Shown here: positions 9,391 to 17,702 of the stretch, one piece after another
Position numbering within the stretch: the first letter of the stretch is position 1
Layout of the letters: the number at the start of each line of letters is the position of its first letter
Source of the DNA: Pseudomonas amygdali
Lineage (GTDB): Bacteria; Pseudomonadota; Gammaproteobacteria; Pseudomonadales; Pseudomonadaceae
NCBI RefSeq assembly: GCF_002699855.1
Contig: NZ_LKBW01000256.1
Coordinates: 1-45,322 of the forward strand
Direction: 5' to 3'
DNA length: 45,322 nt
Notes under the pieces: generated by a model
Told to the model about the DNA's origin: nothing
The model's input: only the letters and a program-made list of their open reading frames with translations
Databases searched by the model: none
Position numbers and translations under genes: made by a program

Positions 9391-10600
9391 CGCGCTTACC
9401 TCCGCTGCGCCAGGCTTGCACTGCGGCTATCAACGCCGTGAGCACTTCGGCGCTCTCGCCGATGACCGATAGATCAGCGCGTTTGACCATGTCGCACCCC
9501 GCATCCAGATTGATCGCAATGACCTTGTCGCAGGCGCCGATGCCCTGCAGATGCTGGATGGCCCCGGAAATACCGACGGCGACATACACCCTTGCGGTCA
9601 CCCAGGTGCCACTCGCGCCTACCTGCCGCTCGCGGCCCATGAAACCATCGTCCACCGCCACCCGCGACGCCCCTTCGGTGGCCCCGAGTACCGAAGCGGC
9701 GTGATGAAACAGGTCCCAGTCTTTGACACCATTGCCGCCAGACAGAATGAATTCGGCTTCAGCCATGGGGATAACTCCGGGGTCGACGGCAACCGCTCCC
9801 AGGTCCTCTATACGCGGCAGGCTGCGCGCCACGCTTGTGGACAACTCGACCTCCAATACCTCGTGGCGGGTTTCGCTCACCGGTTCGGCACACTCTACGG
9901 CGGCCAGAATCAGACGGGCCAAAGGCCGAACCAGGTCTTCGCGCCCGGCTCCTGCCCGACTTATGCACAGCTGGTCCTTGACCTGCCAGATCCGCGTTGC
10001 AGGTCGCTCGCCGATACTGGCGGCAAAACGTCTTCCCAGCTCGCCACCGCCGCTACGGCTGTCCGGCAACAGCCAGTGGCGCGGGTTGACCTGGTTATCC
10101 ACAGCTCGCGAACCCTGCACGCGCTGTTCCGGTGAATAACCGTCGAACCCGGCACCGTCGATAATCAATAACCGATCCACGCCAGCAACGTCGAACGCAG
10201 TTTCCTTGTGTTCGCCGAACACCACTGCCAGCACGGCACCTTCAGCTCCGGCAAGCTGACGCGCCAGCCCCAGCAAGTCGCGATCGTGGCTGCTCAGGCG
10301 GCCGCCGACCATATCGGGCACCACCGTGATATAGAACGCTGGCTCGACGATGGCATGCAGTGGCAACTGCACGTCGGCAGCGGCCGAACGCTTGACCGCG
10401 CCACCCTGCTGAGCGCCGCTACGGTCGATGCGCTTTATACCGTTGGGACCGATAAAACCCAGGCCATGCACGTTCTTGCGCAGCAAACCGTTTGGTCCCA
10501 TCCAGCTGTTCAGCGCCGGCTGCATGGCCGCATGCAGTGGGTGCAGTCGATTGCGGGCAATCCACTCGGCACGAGGGTCGCGGCGGATAATGTCGCTCAT
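9380..10600 (-). CDS. etfA: Electron transfer flavoprotein alpha subunit, dimethylglycine type
   Basis: This is a 406-residue ETF alpha. The C-terminal FAD-binding domain is clear (VAVGISGAIQHLQGI...KVIAINLDAGCDMVKRADL, about residues 325-375). The N-terminal half is longer and more divergent than housekeeping EtfA, as is usual for the version in the dgc cluster. It partners with EtfB to accept electrons from DgcA/DgcB. The start ATG overlaps the TGA of dgcB as TGATG, with GGAGG just upstream inside dgcB, so the two genes are tightly coupled. The FAD-binding motif looks intact. Confidence 0.87.
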   Translation of the reverse strand: MSDIIRRDPRAEWIARNRLHPLHAAMQPALNSWMGPNGLLRKNVHGLGFIGPNGIKRIDRSGAQQGGAVKRSAAADVQLPLHAIVEPAFYITVVPDMVGGRLSSHDRDLLGLARQLAGAEGAVLAVVFGEHKETAFDVAGVDRLLIIDGAGFDGYSPEQRVQGSRAVDNQVNPRHWLLPDSRSGGGELGRRFAASIGERPATRIWQVKDQLCISRAGAGREDLVRPLARLILAAVECAEPVSETRHEVLEVELSTSVARSLPRIEDLGAVAVDPGVIPMAEAEFILSGGNGVKDWDLFHHAASVLGATEGASRVAVDDGFMGRERQVGASGTWVTARVYVAVGISGAIQHLQGIGACDKVIAINLDAGCDMVKRADLSVIGESAEVLTALIAAVQAWRSGGKRDAA

Positions 10601-12561
10601 CAGTACACCTCCGCGGGTTCACGTTTGCTGGCAACAGACGGGCTGGGGATAACTTCTTCAATCAGCGCATCGGCCACCAGCTCGGCGATATCCTTGATCA
10701 GCGGGCGTGGTTCAACCACGCCTTCAAGCATGGCCGTGCACTGTGGACAACCGACTGCTACCACCTCGGCAGCGGTTTCACGAATGTCGTCCATGCGCAT
10801 GTCGGGAATTCGCTGTTTGCCGGGGATATCGGTGATCGGCGCGCCGCCACCACCGCCACAGCAGCGGGAACGAAAGCCCGAGCGCTGCATTTCCCTGATT
10901 TCTATACCCAGCGCACGCAGCACGTCACGAGGGGCCTCGTACTCGCCGTTATAACGGCCCAGGTAACACGGGTCGTGATAGGTCACGCTGGCACCTTTGT
11001 GCTGGCCCAGACTCAATGCGCCATTGCGCACCAGTTCAGCCATGAAGGTGCTGTGATGCTGCACCTGATAGTCACCGCCAAAAGCGCCATATTCGTTTTT
11101 CAGCACATGAAAACTGTGTGGGTCGCAGGTCACGATACGCTTGAAGCTGTAATTGGCCAGGGTCTGAATGTTGCGTTGGGCAAGTACCTGAAAGGTTGCC
11201 TCATCGCCCAGACGCCGTGCCACGTCACCGCTGTCGCGCTCTTCGAGGCCCAGCACGGCGAAATCGATCCTGGCCGCTTTGAGTACTTTGACAAAGGCGC
11301 GCAGCGTGCGCTGATTGCGCATGTCGAACGCGCCATCGCCGACCCAGAACAGCACGTCCACGCTCTTTCTCTCGCTGAGCAGACTCAGGTTCAGATCCGC
11401 TGCCCAGTTCATCCGACCACCCGGTGCAAAACCGCCGGGGTTATCGGTGGCGATCAGGTTATCCAGCACCTCGGCACCCTTGTTTGGCGTCGCGCCCTTT
11501 TCAAGGGTCAGGTGACGGCGCATGTCGACGATGGCATCGACGTGCTCGATCATCATCGGGCACTCTTCGACGCAGGCTCGGCACGTGGTGCAGGACCACA
11601 GCGTTTCGGCGTCCACCAGCCCGTTGACGATGGGCTGATGCGGATTGCCGCCATGCTCGCCCAGCGGCTTGCCTTTGCCATCCAGCGACGGATATGGACT
11701 GCCCGCAAATTTTGCGTCGGTGCCACCGGCAAGGCCGACCACCATGTCCTGAATCAACTTTTTCGGGTTGAGTGGCTGGCCTGCCGCAAACGCCGGGCAG
11801 GCCGCTTCGCACTTGCCGCACTGCACGCAGGCGTCGAAGCCCAGCAGTTGGTTCCAGGTGAAGTCCTGAGGTTTCTCCACACCCAGCGGTGCGGTTCGAT
11901 CGTTCAGATCCAAAGGTTTCAGGCCCGTGGAACGTCCCCCAGCAAAACGCTCGGCACGCCGGTGCCAGGCCAGATGCAGCGCCCCGGCGAAAGCATGCTT
12001 CATCGGCCCGCCCCAGGTCATGCCGAAGAACAGTTCACTGATGCCCCACAACACGCCCAACCCGAGGATAACGACCAGCACCCAGCCACCAAAATGCTCG
12101 GGAAGAATGCCCGCCACCGGCAGCGTGACCAGAAAGAAGCTCGCTGAAAACGCCATGAGGCTTTTCGGCAGGCGCATCCAAGGCCCTTTCGACAAACGCG
12201 CGGGCGGATTGAGACGACGCTTATAGACAAATACCGCGCCGACAAACATCACCGCCGTCATTAGCAATAGCGCGTAGCCAAGAACGCGGTTATGCAGGCC
12301 GAAGCCGTGCACCAGAATCGCCAGCACGATTGAGGCAACCGCACCCCCTGCAGTGGCAACGTGGGTGTTGGCGATGTATTTATCGCGTGCGACTACGTGG
12401 TGCAGGTCAACCATGTAGCGCTTGGGCATGGCCAGCAGCCCGCCGAGCAAGTCGACTTTCGAGGGCCGTCCGTTGCGCCACATGCTCACCCGCCGCCACG
12501 CACCCAGCGCCGCAAGGGCCAGGGCGCTGAACAGCAGGATGGGAAGAAGGGTGTCTAGCAT
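10600..12561 (-). CDS. dgcB: Membrane iron-sulfur protein of dimethylglycine catabolism
   Basis: Of about 653 residues. The N-terminal 150-170 residues form several membrane helices (MLDTLLPILLFSALALAALG and further hydrophobic runs). Two 4Fe-4S motifs follow: CVQCGKCEAACP, then CTTCRACVEECP. The C-terminus has a glycolate-oxidase/heterodisulfide-reductase type cysteine region with DPCYLGRYN, CCGGGGGAP and GCPQC. Known members are needed with DgcA for dimethylglycine demethylation in P. aeruginosa and probably pass electrons on. The start at 12561 is preferred to the upstream ATG at 12582 because GAGG lies about eight bases before it. The stop overlaps the etfA start. Confidence 0.88.
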   Translation of the reverse strand: MLDTLLPILLFSALALAALGAWRRVSMWRNGRPSKVDLLGGLLAMPKRYMVDLHHVVARDKYIANTHVATAGGAVASIVLAILVHGFGLHNRVLGYALLLMTAVMFVGAVFVYKRRLNPPARLSKGPWMRLPKSLMAFSASFFLVTLPVAGILPEHFGGWVLVVILGLGVLWGISELFFGMTWGGPMKHAFAGALHLAWHRRAERFAGGRSTGLKPLDLNDRTAPLGVEKPQDFTWNQLLGFDACVQCGKCEAACPAFAAGQPLNPKKLIQDMVVGLAGGTDAKFAGSPYPSLDGKGKPLGEHGGNPHQPIVNGLVDAETLWSCTTCRACVEECPMMIEHVDAIVDMRRHLTLEKGATPNKGAEVLDNLIATDNPGGFAPGGRMNWAADLNLSLLSERKSVDVLFWVGDGAFDMRNQRTLRAFVKVLKAARIDFAVLGLEERDSGDVARRLGDEATFQVLAQRNIQTLANYSFKRIVTCDPHSFHVLKNEYGAFGGDYQVQHHSTFMAELVRNGALSLGQHKGASVTYHDPCYLGRYNGEYEAPRDVLRALGIEIREMQRSGFRSRCCGGGGGAPITDIPGKQRIPDMRMDDIRETAAEVVAVGCPQCTAMLEGVVEPRPLIKDIAELVADALIEEVIPSPSVASKREPAEVY

Positions 12562-12584
12562 CACGTTGCCCTCAAGATGCAAGC

Positions 12585-12680
12585 TTTAAGCTGGAAGCCT
12601 CAAGCTGCAAGCTGCAAGCTTCAAGAAAAAGTACCGAGCAAAGGCTTCTACTTGCAGCTTGAAGCTTGCAACCTGTAGCT
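12585..12680. repeat. AAGCTT/GCTGCAAG repeat tract with long inverted arms
   Basis: The short gap between dgcA and dgcB is made of variations on CAAGCTGCAAGC, CTTGAAGC and their reverse complements. The left arm reads roughly GCAAGCTGCAAGCTTCAAG and the right arm CTTGCAGCTTGAAGCTTGC, separated by about 30 bases, so the transcript can form a large hairpin. Such tracts are common between Pseudomonas genes. It lies inside a presumed operon and could attenuate transcription or stabilise the upstream dgcA message. Function is inference. Confidence 0.6.
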
Positions 12681-12684
12681 GTTC

Positions 12685-14757
12685 TCAAAAATCCTTGCAC
12701 AGGCGCAAGCCGTCATAGATCGCTGCATGGGTATTGCGCTGCGCCACGCAGTCGCCGATACGGAACAGCAGGTAACCGTCGCCCGGCTGGCTCAATGAAG
12801 GCTGTGGCTGAATGGCGAATAGCGCATCGATGTCAATCTGGCCCTTGTTGCGCGAGCCTTCCTTGAGCGCGTAATAGATAGCTTCGTCAGGGCGCACGCC
12901 GTTCTCCACCACCACTTGATCGACAACTCGCTCCTCCTTGGCACCGGTGTATTCGTTTTCCAGCACAGCCACCAGCTTGTCGCCCTCGCGATAGACTTTT
13001 TCCAGCATCATGTCGCCGGTCATGATCACTTCCTTGGGGTACATGCTGCGGTAGTAGGTCGGGAACGAGGTTCCGCCAATTGCCACGCCCGGCTTGATGT
13101 CATCGGTGACGATCTCGACCTGGCTGCCCTTGTCGGCCAGATAGTCGGCCAGATAGTCGGCCACCGACATGCCGGTGAACTCGCAGATGGTGTCGTAGAC
13201 CAGCACGTTCTTGCCGGGCGCCACCTTGCCGTCCAGCACATCCCAACTGCTGACCACCAGGCCTTCAGCCGCACCCCAGTGTTCGTTCTGCTCAAGAAAC
13301 GGGTGACCGCCGACCGCCAGCACCACGATGTCCGGGCGCAGGTCGAGGATGGTTGCTCCATCGGCCGCAACACCCAGACGCAAATCTACTTTCAAGCGCG
13401 CCAGCTCCAGCTGGAACCAGCGCGTAATACCGGCAATCTGGTCGCGCTGCGGTGCCTTGGACGCGGTAGTGATCTGCCCGCCGATGAACTCCTTTTTCTC
13501 GAACAGCGTTACGTCATGGCCACGCTCGGCAGATACCCGAGCCGCTTCCATACCGGCAGGACCGGCACCGACCACCACGACCTTGCGTTTTGGCCCGGCT
13601 GATTTTTCGATGATGTGCGGCACGCCCATGTATTCGCGGGACGTCGCAGCGTTCTGAATGCACAGCACATCCAGCCCCTGATACTGGCGGTCGATGCAGT
13701 AGTTGGCACCGACGCATTGCTTGATCTGATCGATCTGGCCCATCTTGATCTTGGCGATCAGGTGCGGGTCGGCAATGTGCGCGCGGGTCATGCCGACCAT
13801 GTCGACATAGCCGCCTTCCAGAATTCGCGTTGCCTGGTTCGGGTCCTTGATGTTCTGCGCGTGCAGCACCGGGGCCTTGACCACTTCCTTGATCCCGGCC
13901 GCCAAGTGCAAAAACGGCTCCGGTGGATAACTCATGTTCGGAATGACGTTGGCCAGGGTGTTGTGGGTGTCGCAACCCGAGCCCACCACGCCGATGAAAT
14001 CGATCATGCCGGTGTCGTCGTAATACTTGGCGATCTGTTTCATGTCCTCGTGACTGAGACCATCGGGGTGGAACTCGTCGCCACAGATGCGCAGGCCCAC
14101 ACAAAAGTCGGGGCCGACCTCCTTGCGCACCGCCTTGATCACTTCCAGGCCGAAGCGCATGCGGTTCTCGAAACTGCCACCCCATTCATCGGTGCGCTTG
14201 TTGACCCGCGGGCTCCAGAACTGGTCGATCATGTGCTGGTGCACCGCCGACAACTCGACCCCGTCCAGCCCACCGGCCTTGGCACGCGCCGCTGCGCTGG
14301 CGTAGTTGCCGATCACTCGCCAGATCTCCTCCGGCTCAATGGTCTTGCAAGTCGCACGGTGTACCGGCTCGCGAATGCCTGACGGCGACATCAGGGTCGG
14401 CCAGTGATCACCATCCCAGCGCGAGCGACGGCCCATGTGAGTAATCTGGATCATGATCTTGGCGCCGTGCTTGTGCATGGCGTCGGCGAGGTTCTGGAAG
14501 TGCGGGATGATTCTGTCGGTCGCCAGATTGACCGATTTCCACCAGCCTTGCGGGCTGTCGATGGCGACACTTGATGAGCCGCCGCAGATGGCCAGACCGA
14601 TGCCGCCCTTGGCCTTCTCTTCGTAGTACTTCACATACCGGTCGGTGGTCATACCGCCGTCTGTGGCATAAACCTCAGCGTGCGCGGTACTCAACACACG
14701 GTTACGGATTGTCAGTTTGCCAATCTGGATCGGCTGGAACATCGCTTCGAAAGCCAT
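12685..14757 (-). CDS. dgcA: Dimethylglycine demethylase subunit, FMN/4Fe-4S/FAD oxidoreductase
   Basis: The 690-residue protein has the 2,4-dienoyl-CoA-reductase/trimethylamine-dehydrogenase layout. An old-yellow-enzyme-like TIM barrel covers residues 1 to about 340 (MFQPIQIGKLTIRNRV, later DGVELSAVHQHMIDQFWSP). A cysteine cluster for a 4Fe-4S centre follows (QCVGANYCIDRQYQGLDVLC). A Rossmann FAD/NAD domain comes last (VVVVGAGPAGMEAARVSAERGHDVTLFEK). Family knowledge: DgcA with DgcB converts dimethylglycine to sarcosine in glycine betaine degradation. The start is supported by GAGGA upstream of ATG. It heads the dgcA-dgcB-etfA-etfB run, preceded by the V4R-like and dipeptidase genes on the same strand. 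Confidence 0.9.
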   Translation of the reverse strand: MAFEAMFQPIQIGKLTIRNRVLSTAHAEVYATDGGMTTDRYVKYYEEKAKGGIGLAICGGSSSVAIDSPQGWWKSVNLATDRIIPHFQNLADAMHKHGAKIMIQITHMGRRSRWDGDHWPTLMSPSGIREPVHRATCKTIEPEEIWRVIGNYASAAARAKAGGLDGVELSAVHQHMIDQFWSPRVNKRTDEWGGSFENRMRFGLEVIKAVRKEVGPDFCVGLRICGDEFHPDGLSHEDMKQIAKYYDDTGMIDFIGVVGSGCDTHNTLANVIPNMSYPPEPFLHLAAGIKEVVKAPVLHAQNIKDPNQATRILEGGYVDMVGMTRAHIADPHLIAKIKMGQIDQIKQCVGANYCIDRQYQGLDVLCIQNAATSREYMGVPHIIEKSAGPKRKVVVVGAGPAGMEAARVSAERGHDVTLFEKKEFIGGQITTASKAPQRDQIAGITRWFQLELARLKVDLRLGVAADGATILDLRPDIVVLAVGGHPFLEQNEHWGAAEGLVVSSWDVLDGKVAPGKNVLVYDTICEFTGMSVADYLADYLADKGSQVEIVTDDIKPGVAIGGTSFPTYYRSMYPKEVIMTGDMMLEKVYREGDKLVAVLENEYTGAKEERVVDQVVVENGVRPDEAIYYALKEGSRNKGQIDIDALFAIQPQPSLSQPGDGYLLFRIGDCVAQRNTHAAIYDGLRLCKDF

Positions 14758-14772
14758 AACGCGATCCTCGAT

Positions 14773-15303
14773 TTACAGCGGCTTGACGACAAACAGTCCG
14801 TCGTCGTGACCTTCTTCGGAACCACCGTAAACCTGCTCGGCTACGGTACGGATCGAGCTGCCGCTGGCGGCGAGTATCTGGTCCATCGCCCCGGCAAACC
14901 AGCCGGTGAACATGTAGTCGACCTTACGTCCGACCTTGCCGTAGACATACACGAAACAGGAGTGCTCAAGCTTCACGCTGGCGGTGCCTTTTTCGATATC
15001 GATGTCCTGAATCTTGAACAGCCCCCAGCCGCGTTGCGACAGACGCTTCATGTAGTGTTCGAACACGGCAACACCTTGCAGGCCGTGGCATTCGGCTTCT
15101 TTTTCACACCAGTGCCAGGCGGACTTGTAACCGGCTTTGTAGAGAATGTCAGCGTAGGCATCGGCACCCAGCACTTCTTCGATGCCCATGTGGTTGTTGA
15201 CGAAAAAGTGCCGGGGCACATAGAGCATCGGCAACGCATCGGAGGTCCAGACGCCGGTTTCGCTGTCGACTTCGATAGGCAGTTGCGGGGCGATTTTAGC
15301 CAT
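14773..15303 (-). CDS. V4R/DUF5943-like protein of the dimethylglycine operon
   Basis: A protein of 176 residues. The start at 15303 (MAKIAPQLPIEV) is preferred to upstream in-frame ATGs because GGAG lies ten bases before it. The C-terminal half has the 4-vinyl-reductase-like features EHSCFVYVYGK and YMFTGWFAGAMDQILAASG, including a cysteine and a GW-x-x-G motif seen in small-molecule-sensing V4R domains. It lies 15 bp upstream of dgcA, so it is almost certainly co-transcribed. A conserved hypothetical occupies this place in P. aeruginosa. Its role is unknown; a chaperone or ligand-binding accessory is possible. Confidence 0.75.
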   Translation of the reverse strand: MAKIAPQLPIEVDSETGVWTSDALPMLYVPRHFFVNNHMGIEEVLGADAYADILYKAGYKSAWHWCEKEAECHGLQGVAVFEHYMKRLSQRGWGLFKIQDIDIEKGTASVKLEHSCFVYVYGKVGRKVDYMFTGWFAGAMDQILAASGSSIRTVAEQVYGGSEEGHDDGLFVVKPL

Positions 15304-15387
15304 GGGGGTCAAACTCCAGATGATTCGGGTTACAACCACCGCCTGAAAGGCCGCGGGGGTTCAATTCGATAAGGTGTGGCTGGCGGA

Positions 15388-16365
15388 TTACTCGCCCCAG
15401 ACGTCGGCCAGTACGTTGACCCAGTTCTCGCCCATGATCTTGCGCACCACGCGCTCGGAATGACCGCGCTTGAGCAATGTTTCAGTCAGATTGGGAAACT
15501 CGCCCACGGTGCGGATGCCCAGCGGGTTGATGATCTTGCCGAAGCTGGTCAGACGGCGGGCATAGCCCTTGTCGTGGGTCAGGTATTCAAAAAAGTCCTG
15601 ACCGTGCCCCTGGGTAAAGTCAGTACCAATGCCGATGGCATCTTCACCCACGATGTTCATCACGTATTCGATGGCTTCGGCGTAATCGTCGATGGTCGAA
15701 TCGATGCCCTTGGCCAGAAACGGCGCGAACATGGTCACGCCCACAAAGCCGCCGTGGTCGGCAATAAACTTCAGTTCAGCGTCGGATTTGTTGCGCGGAT
15801 GCTCTTTGAGGCCTGAAGGCAGGCAGTGGGAATAGCAGACCGGCTTTTTCGATTCGAGAATGACTTCTTCCGAGGTTTTCGAACCCACGTGGGACAGGTC
15901 GCACATCACTCCGACACGGTTCATTTCAGCGACGATCTCACGACCGAAACCCGACAGCCCGCCGTCACGCTCGTAGCAGCCGGTGCCGACCAGGTTCTGG
16001 GTGTTGTAGCACATCTGCACGATGCCGACGCCCAGTTGCTTGAAGATCTCGACGTAGCCGATCTGGTCTTCATAGGCATGCGCATTCTGGAAGCCGAAGA
16101 GGATGCCGGTCTTGCCCAGTTCCTTGGCCTTGCGAATGTCTGCGGTGGTGTGCACCGGCATGACCAGATCGCTGTTTTCGCGCATCAGTATCTGGCTGCT
16201 GCAGATGCTGTTGATAGTGGCCTGGAAGCCTTCCCATACCGACACCGTGCAGTTGGCCATGGTCAGGCCGCCCTTGCGCATGTCTTCAAACAGCTCGCGG
16301 TTCCACTTGGCGATGATCAGCCCGTCAATAACGATGCTGTCGGCGTGCAATTCGGCTGGGCTCAT
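15388..16365 (-). CDS. M19 membrane-dipeptidase-like protein lacking several metal ligands
   Basis: 325 residues. The start at 16365 (MSPAELHADSIVIDGLII) follows GGGGA at a good distance; the frame extends upstream but without support. Fold and family are those of renal dipeptidase (M19): DLSHVG, YSHCLPSG and GIGTDFTQG are all present. However, the first metal-binding motif of active enzymes (H-x-D in DGHND) is replaced by VIDGLII. The bridging glutamate region reads FGFQNA without the glutamate. Classical dipeptidase chemistry is therefore doubtful; the protein may use another metal arrangement or act on a betaine- or carnitine-related substrate. It is the first gene of the minus-strand dgc block. 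Confidence 0.8.
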   Translation of the reverse strand: MSPAELHADSIVIDGLIIAKWNRELFEDMRKGGLTMANCTVSVWEGFQATINSICSSQILMRENSDLVMPVHTTADIRKAKELGKTGILFGFQNAHAYEDQIGYVEIFKQLGVGIVQMCYNTQNLVGTGCYERDGGLSGFGREIVAEMNRVGVMCDLSHVGSKTSEEVILESKKPVCYSHCLPSGLKEHPRNKSDAELKFIADHGGFVGVTMFAPFLAKGIDSTIDDYAEAIEYVMNIVGEDAIGIGTDFTQGHGQDFFEYLTHDKGYARRLTSFGKIINPLGIRTVGEFPNLTETLLKRGHSERVVRKIMGENWVNVLADVWGE

Positions 16366-16594
16366 CAGGCTGTCCCCTTTTTTTGATTCCGGCGCGCCGA
16401 ATCGGCTGTCGGCGCTAATGGGGTCAGCATATGCCGGAGGGTCGCGTGAACCGGGTGCAAAAACGACAGGGGGTTTGCCGAAAGCGTCAAGATGCGACAA
16501 AGGGTGACGGCGTGTCGCCCCACGATGTCGTAAACCTGTTCATTGTCTCGCGCTTGAGACAGAATCCAGCGTATCAATGGATCGGAGCGACTCG

Positions 16595-17005
16595 ATGAAA
16601 ACGTTTTTGCTGACCCTGGCCCTGATGGCAACGGCTGTGACAGGCGTACAGGCTGCTCAGAACCCGGATGTCTCGCCTTGCGACGGTGTTGACGATGACA
16701 AGCAGACTCTGGAGTGCTCGGTTTACAGCCGCACGACTGCAGAAGAATTGCTCAAGGAAAATTTCAACAACCTGCTCAAGCGTGTTCAGTCCCAGTTCGT
16801 TGCCAACAAGACGCAATTCAACGACTTTACCAGCAAACTCAAGACCGCCCAGCAAGCCTGGGAGAAGCTGCGTGACGCAGATTGCGCCGTTGAAGTCTTC
16901 CCTTCTGCGGCAGGCAGCAAAGCATTCACCATCAGTGAAAACGACTGCATTGCGCGCATGAGCGACGAGCGCTCGGAGTACCTGGAGTCGATTGCACAGG
17001 AATAA
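16595..17005 (+). CDS. LprI-like (DUF1311) lysozyme inhibitor, secreted
   Basis: 136 residues. The start at 16595 is set by GGAG at 16583-16588 and gives a clean signal peptide (MKTFLLTLALMATAVTGVQA, cleavage before AQ). The mature part has the DUF1311/LprI pattern of paired cysteines (SPCDGVDDDKQTLEC ... DADCAVEV ... ENDCIARM) and the QQAWEKLRDADC helix. LprI in Mycobacterium inhibits lysozyme; in Pseudomonas the family is usually periplasmic and uncharacterised. It is divergent from the dipeptidase gene, with a 229 bp gap that should hold both promoters. An MliC-like inhibitor lies 2 kb away at 18882-19208. Confidence 0.78.
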   Translation: MKTFLLTLALMATAVTGVQAAQNPDVSPCDGVDDDKQTLECSVYSRTTAEELLKENFNNLLKRVQSQFVANKTQFNDFTSKLKTAQQAWEKLRDADCAVEVFPSAAGSKAFTISENDCIARMSDERSEYLESIAQE

Positions 17006-17060
17006 CGTCTACGATGATATAACCTGCTTCTTTATATGAACGAGCTCATCAGGTTTTCTC

Positions 17061-17480
17061 ATGATTATTTGCGGTGTAGAAATCAAAGGCAGCGAAGCTA
17101 TCTTCGCCCTTGCCACTCGGCAGAGCAGCGGGCTCGCTCATCTGCCGCTGGCCACGAAAAAGATCGCGCTGGAGGACGATGAAGAGCCTGCCAACGTCAA
17201 GGCTTTCGCTACGCAGCTCGCCAGCTTCGTACGCGAACACGGCGTCAGTCACATCGCCATCAAAAAACGCAGCAAGAAAGGCGAATTCGCCGGCGGCCCG
17301 ACCACATTCAAGATCGAAACCATCTTTCAACTGATGTCCGATTGCGATGTAGCGCTGATCTCGCCGCAGACCATTAATGCGCAGAACAAGAAACACGCTT
17401 TCGCCCTGCCCGATACGCTTAACAAGTATCAGCACGAAGCTTACAAGGCGGCGTGTGCGGGGTTGATGAAGAGCGTTTAA
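17061..17480 (+). CDS. DUF3010 family protein
   Basis: 139 residues beginning MIICGVEIKGSEAIFAL. The family is widespread in gammaproteobacteria and has an RNase-H-like look: a beta-strand-rich N-terminus with an acidic residue (E in GVEIKGSEA), AIKKRSKKGEF in the middle, and a C-terminal helix. Its biochemical role is unknown. No signal peptide or membrane segment is present, so it is cytoplasmic. It lies 55 bp after the lprI-like gene on the same strand and is followed directly by REP elements. Confidence 0.75.
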   Translation: MIICGVEIKGSEAIFALATRQSSGLAHLPLATKKIALEDDEEPANVKAFATQLASFVREHGVSHIAIKKRSKKGEFAGGPTTFKIETIFQLMSDCDVALISPQTINAQNKKHAFALPDTLNKYQHEAYKAACAGLMKSV

Positions 17481-17489
17481 GCAACTTCA

Positions 17490-17641
17490 AGAGAGGACGC
17501 AGAGCGTCCAGAAAGGCATGCGACGCGGAGCGTCGCACGATAGTTGTAGGTGTTCTCCCGGACGCCGATCGTTCCTCACGCTCGCTCCAGCGTGGGAATG
17601 CCTGTCGTGACGCTCTGCGTCACAAATCTGCGCCGCGCTGC
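17490..17641. repeat. REP-type palindromic element cluster
   Basis: Three palindromes share a GACGC-N3-GCGTC core: GGACGCAGAGCGTCC at 17495-17509, GCGACGC-gga-GCGTCGC at about 17520-17536, and GTGACGC-tct-GCGTCAC near 17609-17625. A related GTTCC/GGAAT-flanked imperfect repeat lies between them. The same family recurs after metK (26700-26905). It lies between the convergent DUF3010 and fba genes and is non-coding. Confidence 0.8.
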
Positions 17642-17658
17642 CAATTTCGAAGCGCTAT

Positions 17659-17684
17659 AAAAAAACCCGCATTTCTGCGGGTTT
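17659..17684 (-). terminator. Rho-independent terminator of fba
   Basis: Perfect nine-base arms AAACCCGCA (17663-17671) and TGCGGGTTT (17676-17684) with a four-base loop. On the minus strand the stem is followed by a run of seven T, directly downstream of the fba stop at 17703. Confidence 0.9.
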
Positions 17685-17702
17685 CTTCAATGCGCAGTCA
17701 AC

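Noticed and set aside
10975..12147. 390-codon open frame opposite dgcB
   Set aside because: Shadow of a well-supported gene; composition is histidine/glutamine-rich as expected for antisense frames.
1457..16365. Idea that the phospholipase-like protein feeds choline into the dimethylglycine operon
   Set aside because: The domain looks PI-PLC-like, not phosphatidylcholine-specific, and the gene is disrupted. Neighbourhood alone is too weak.
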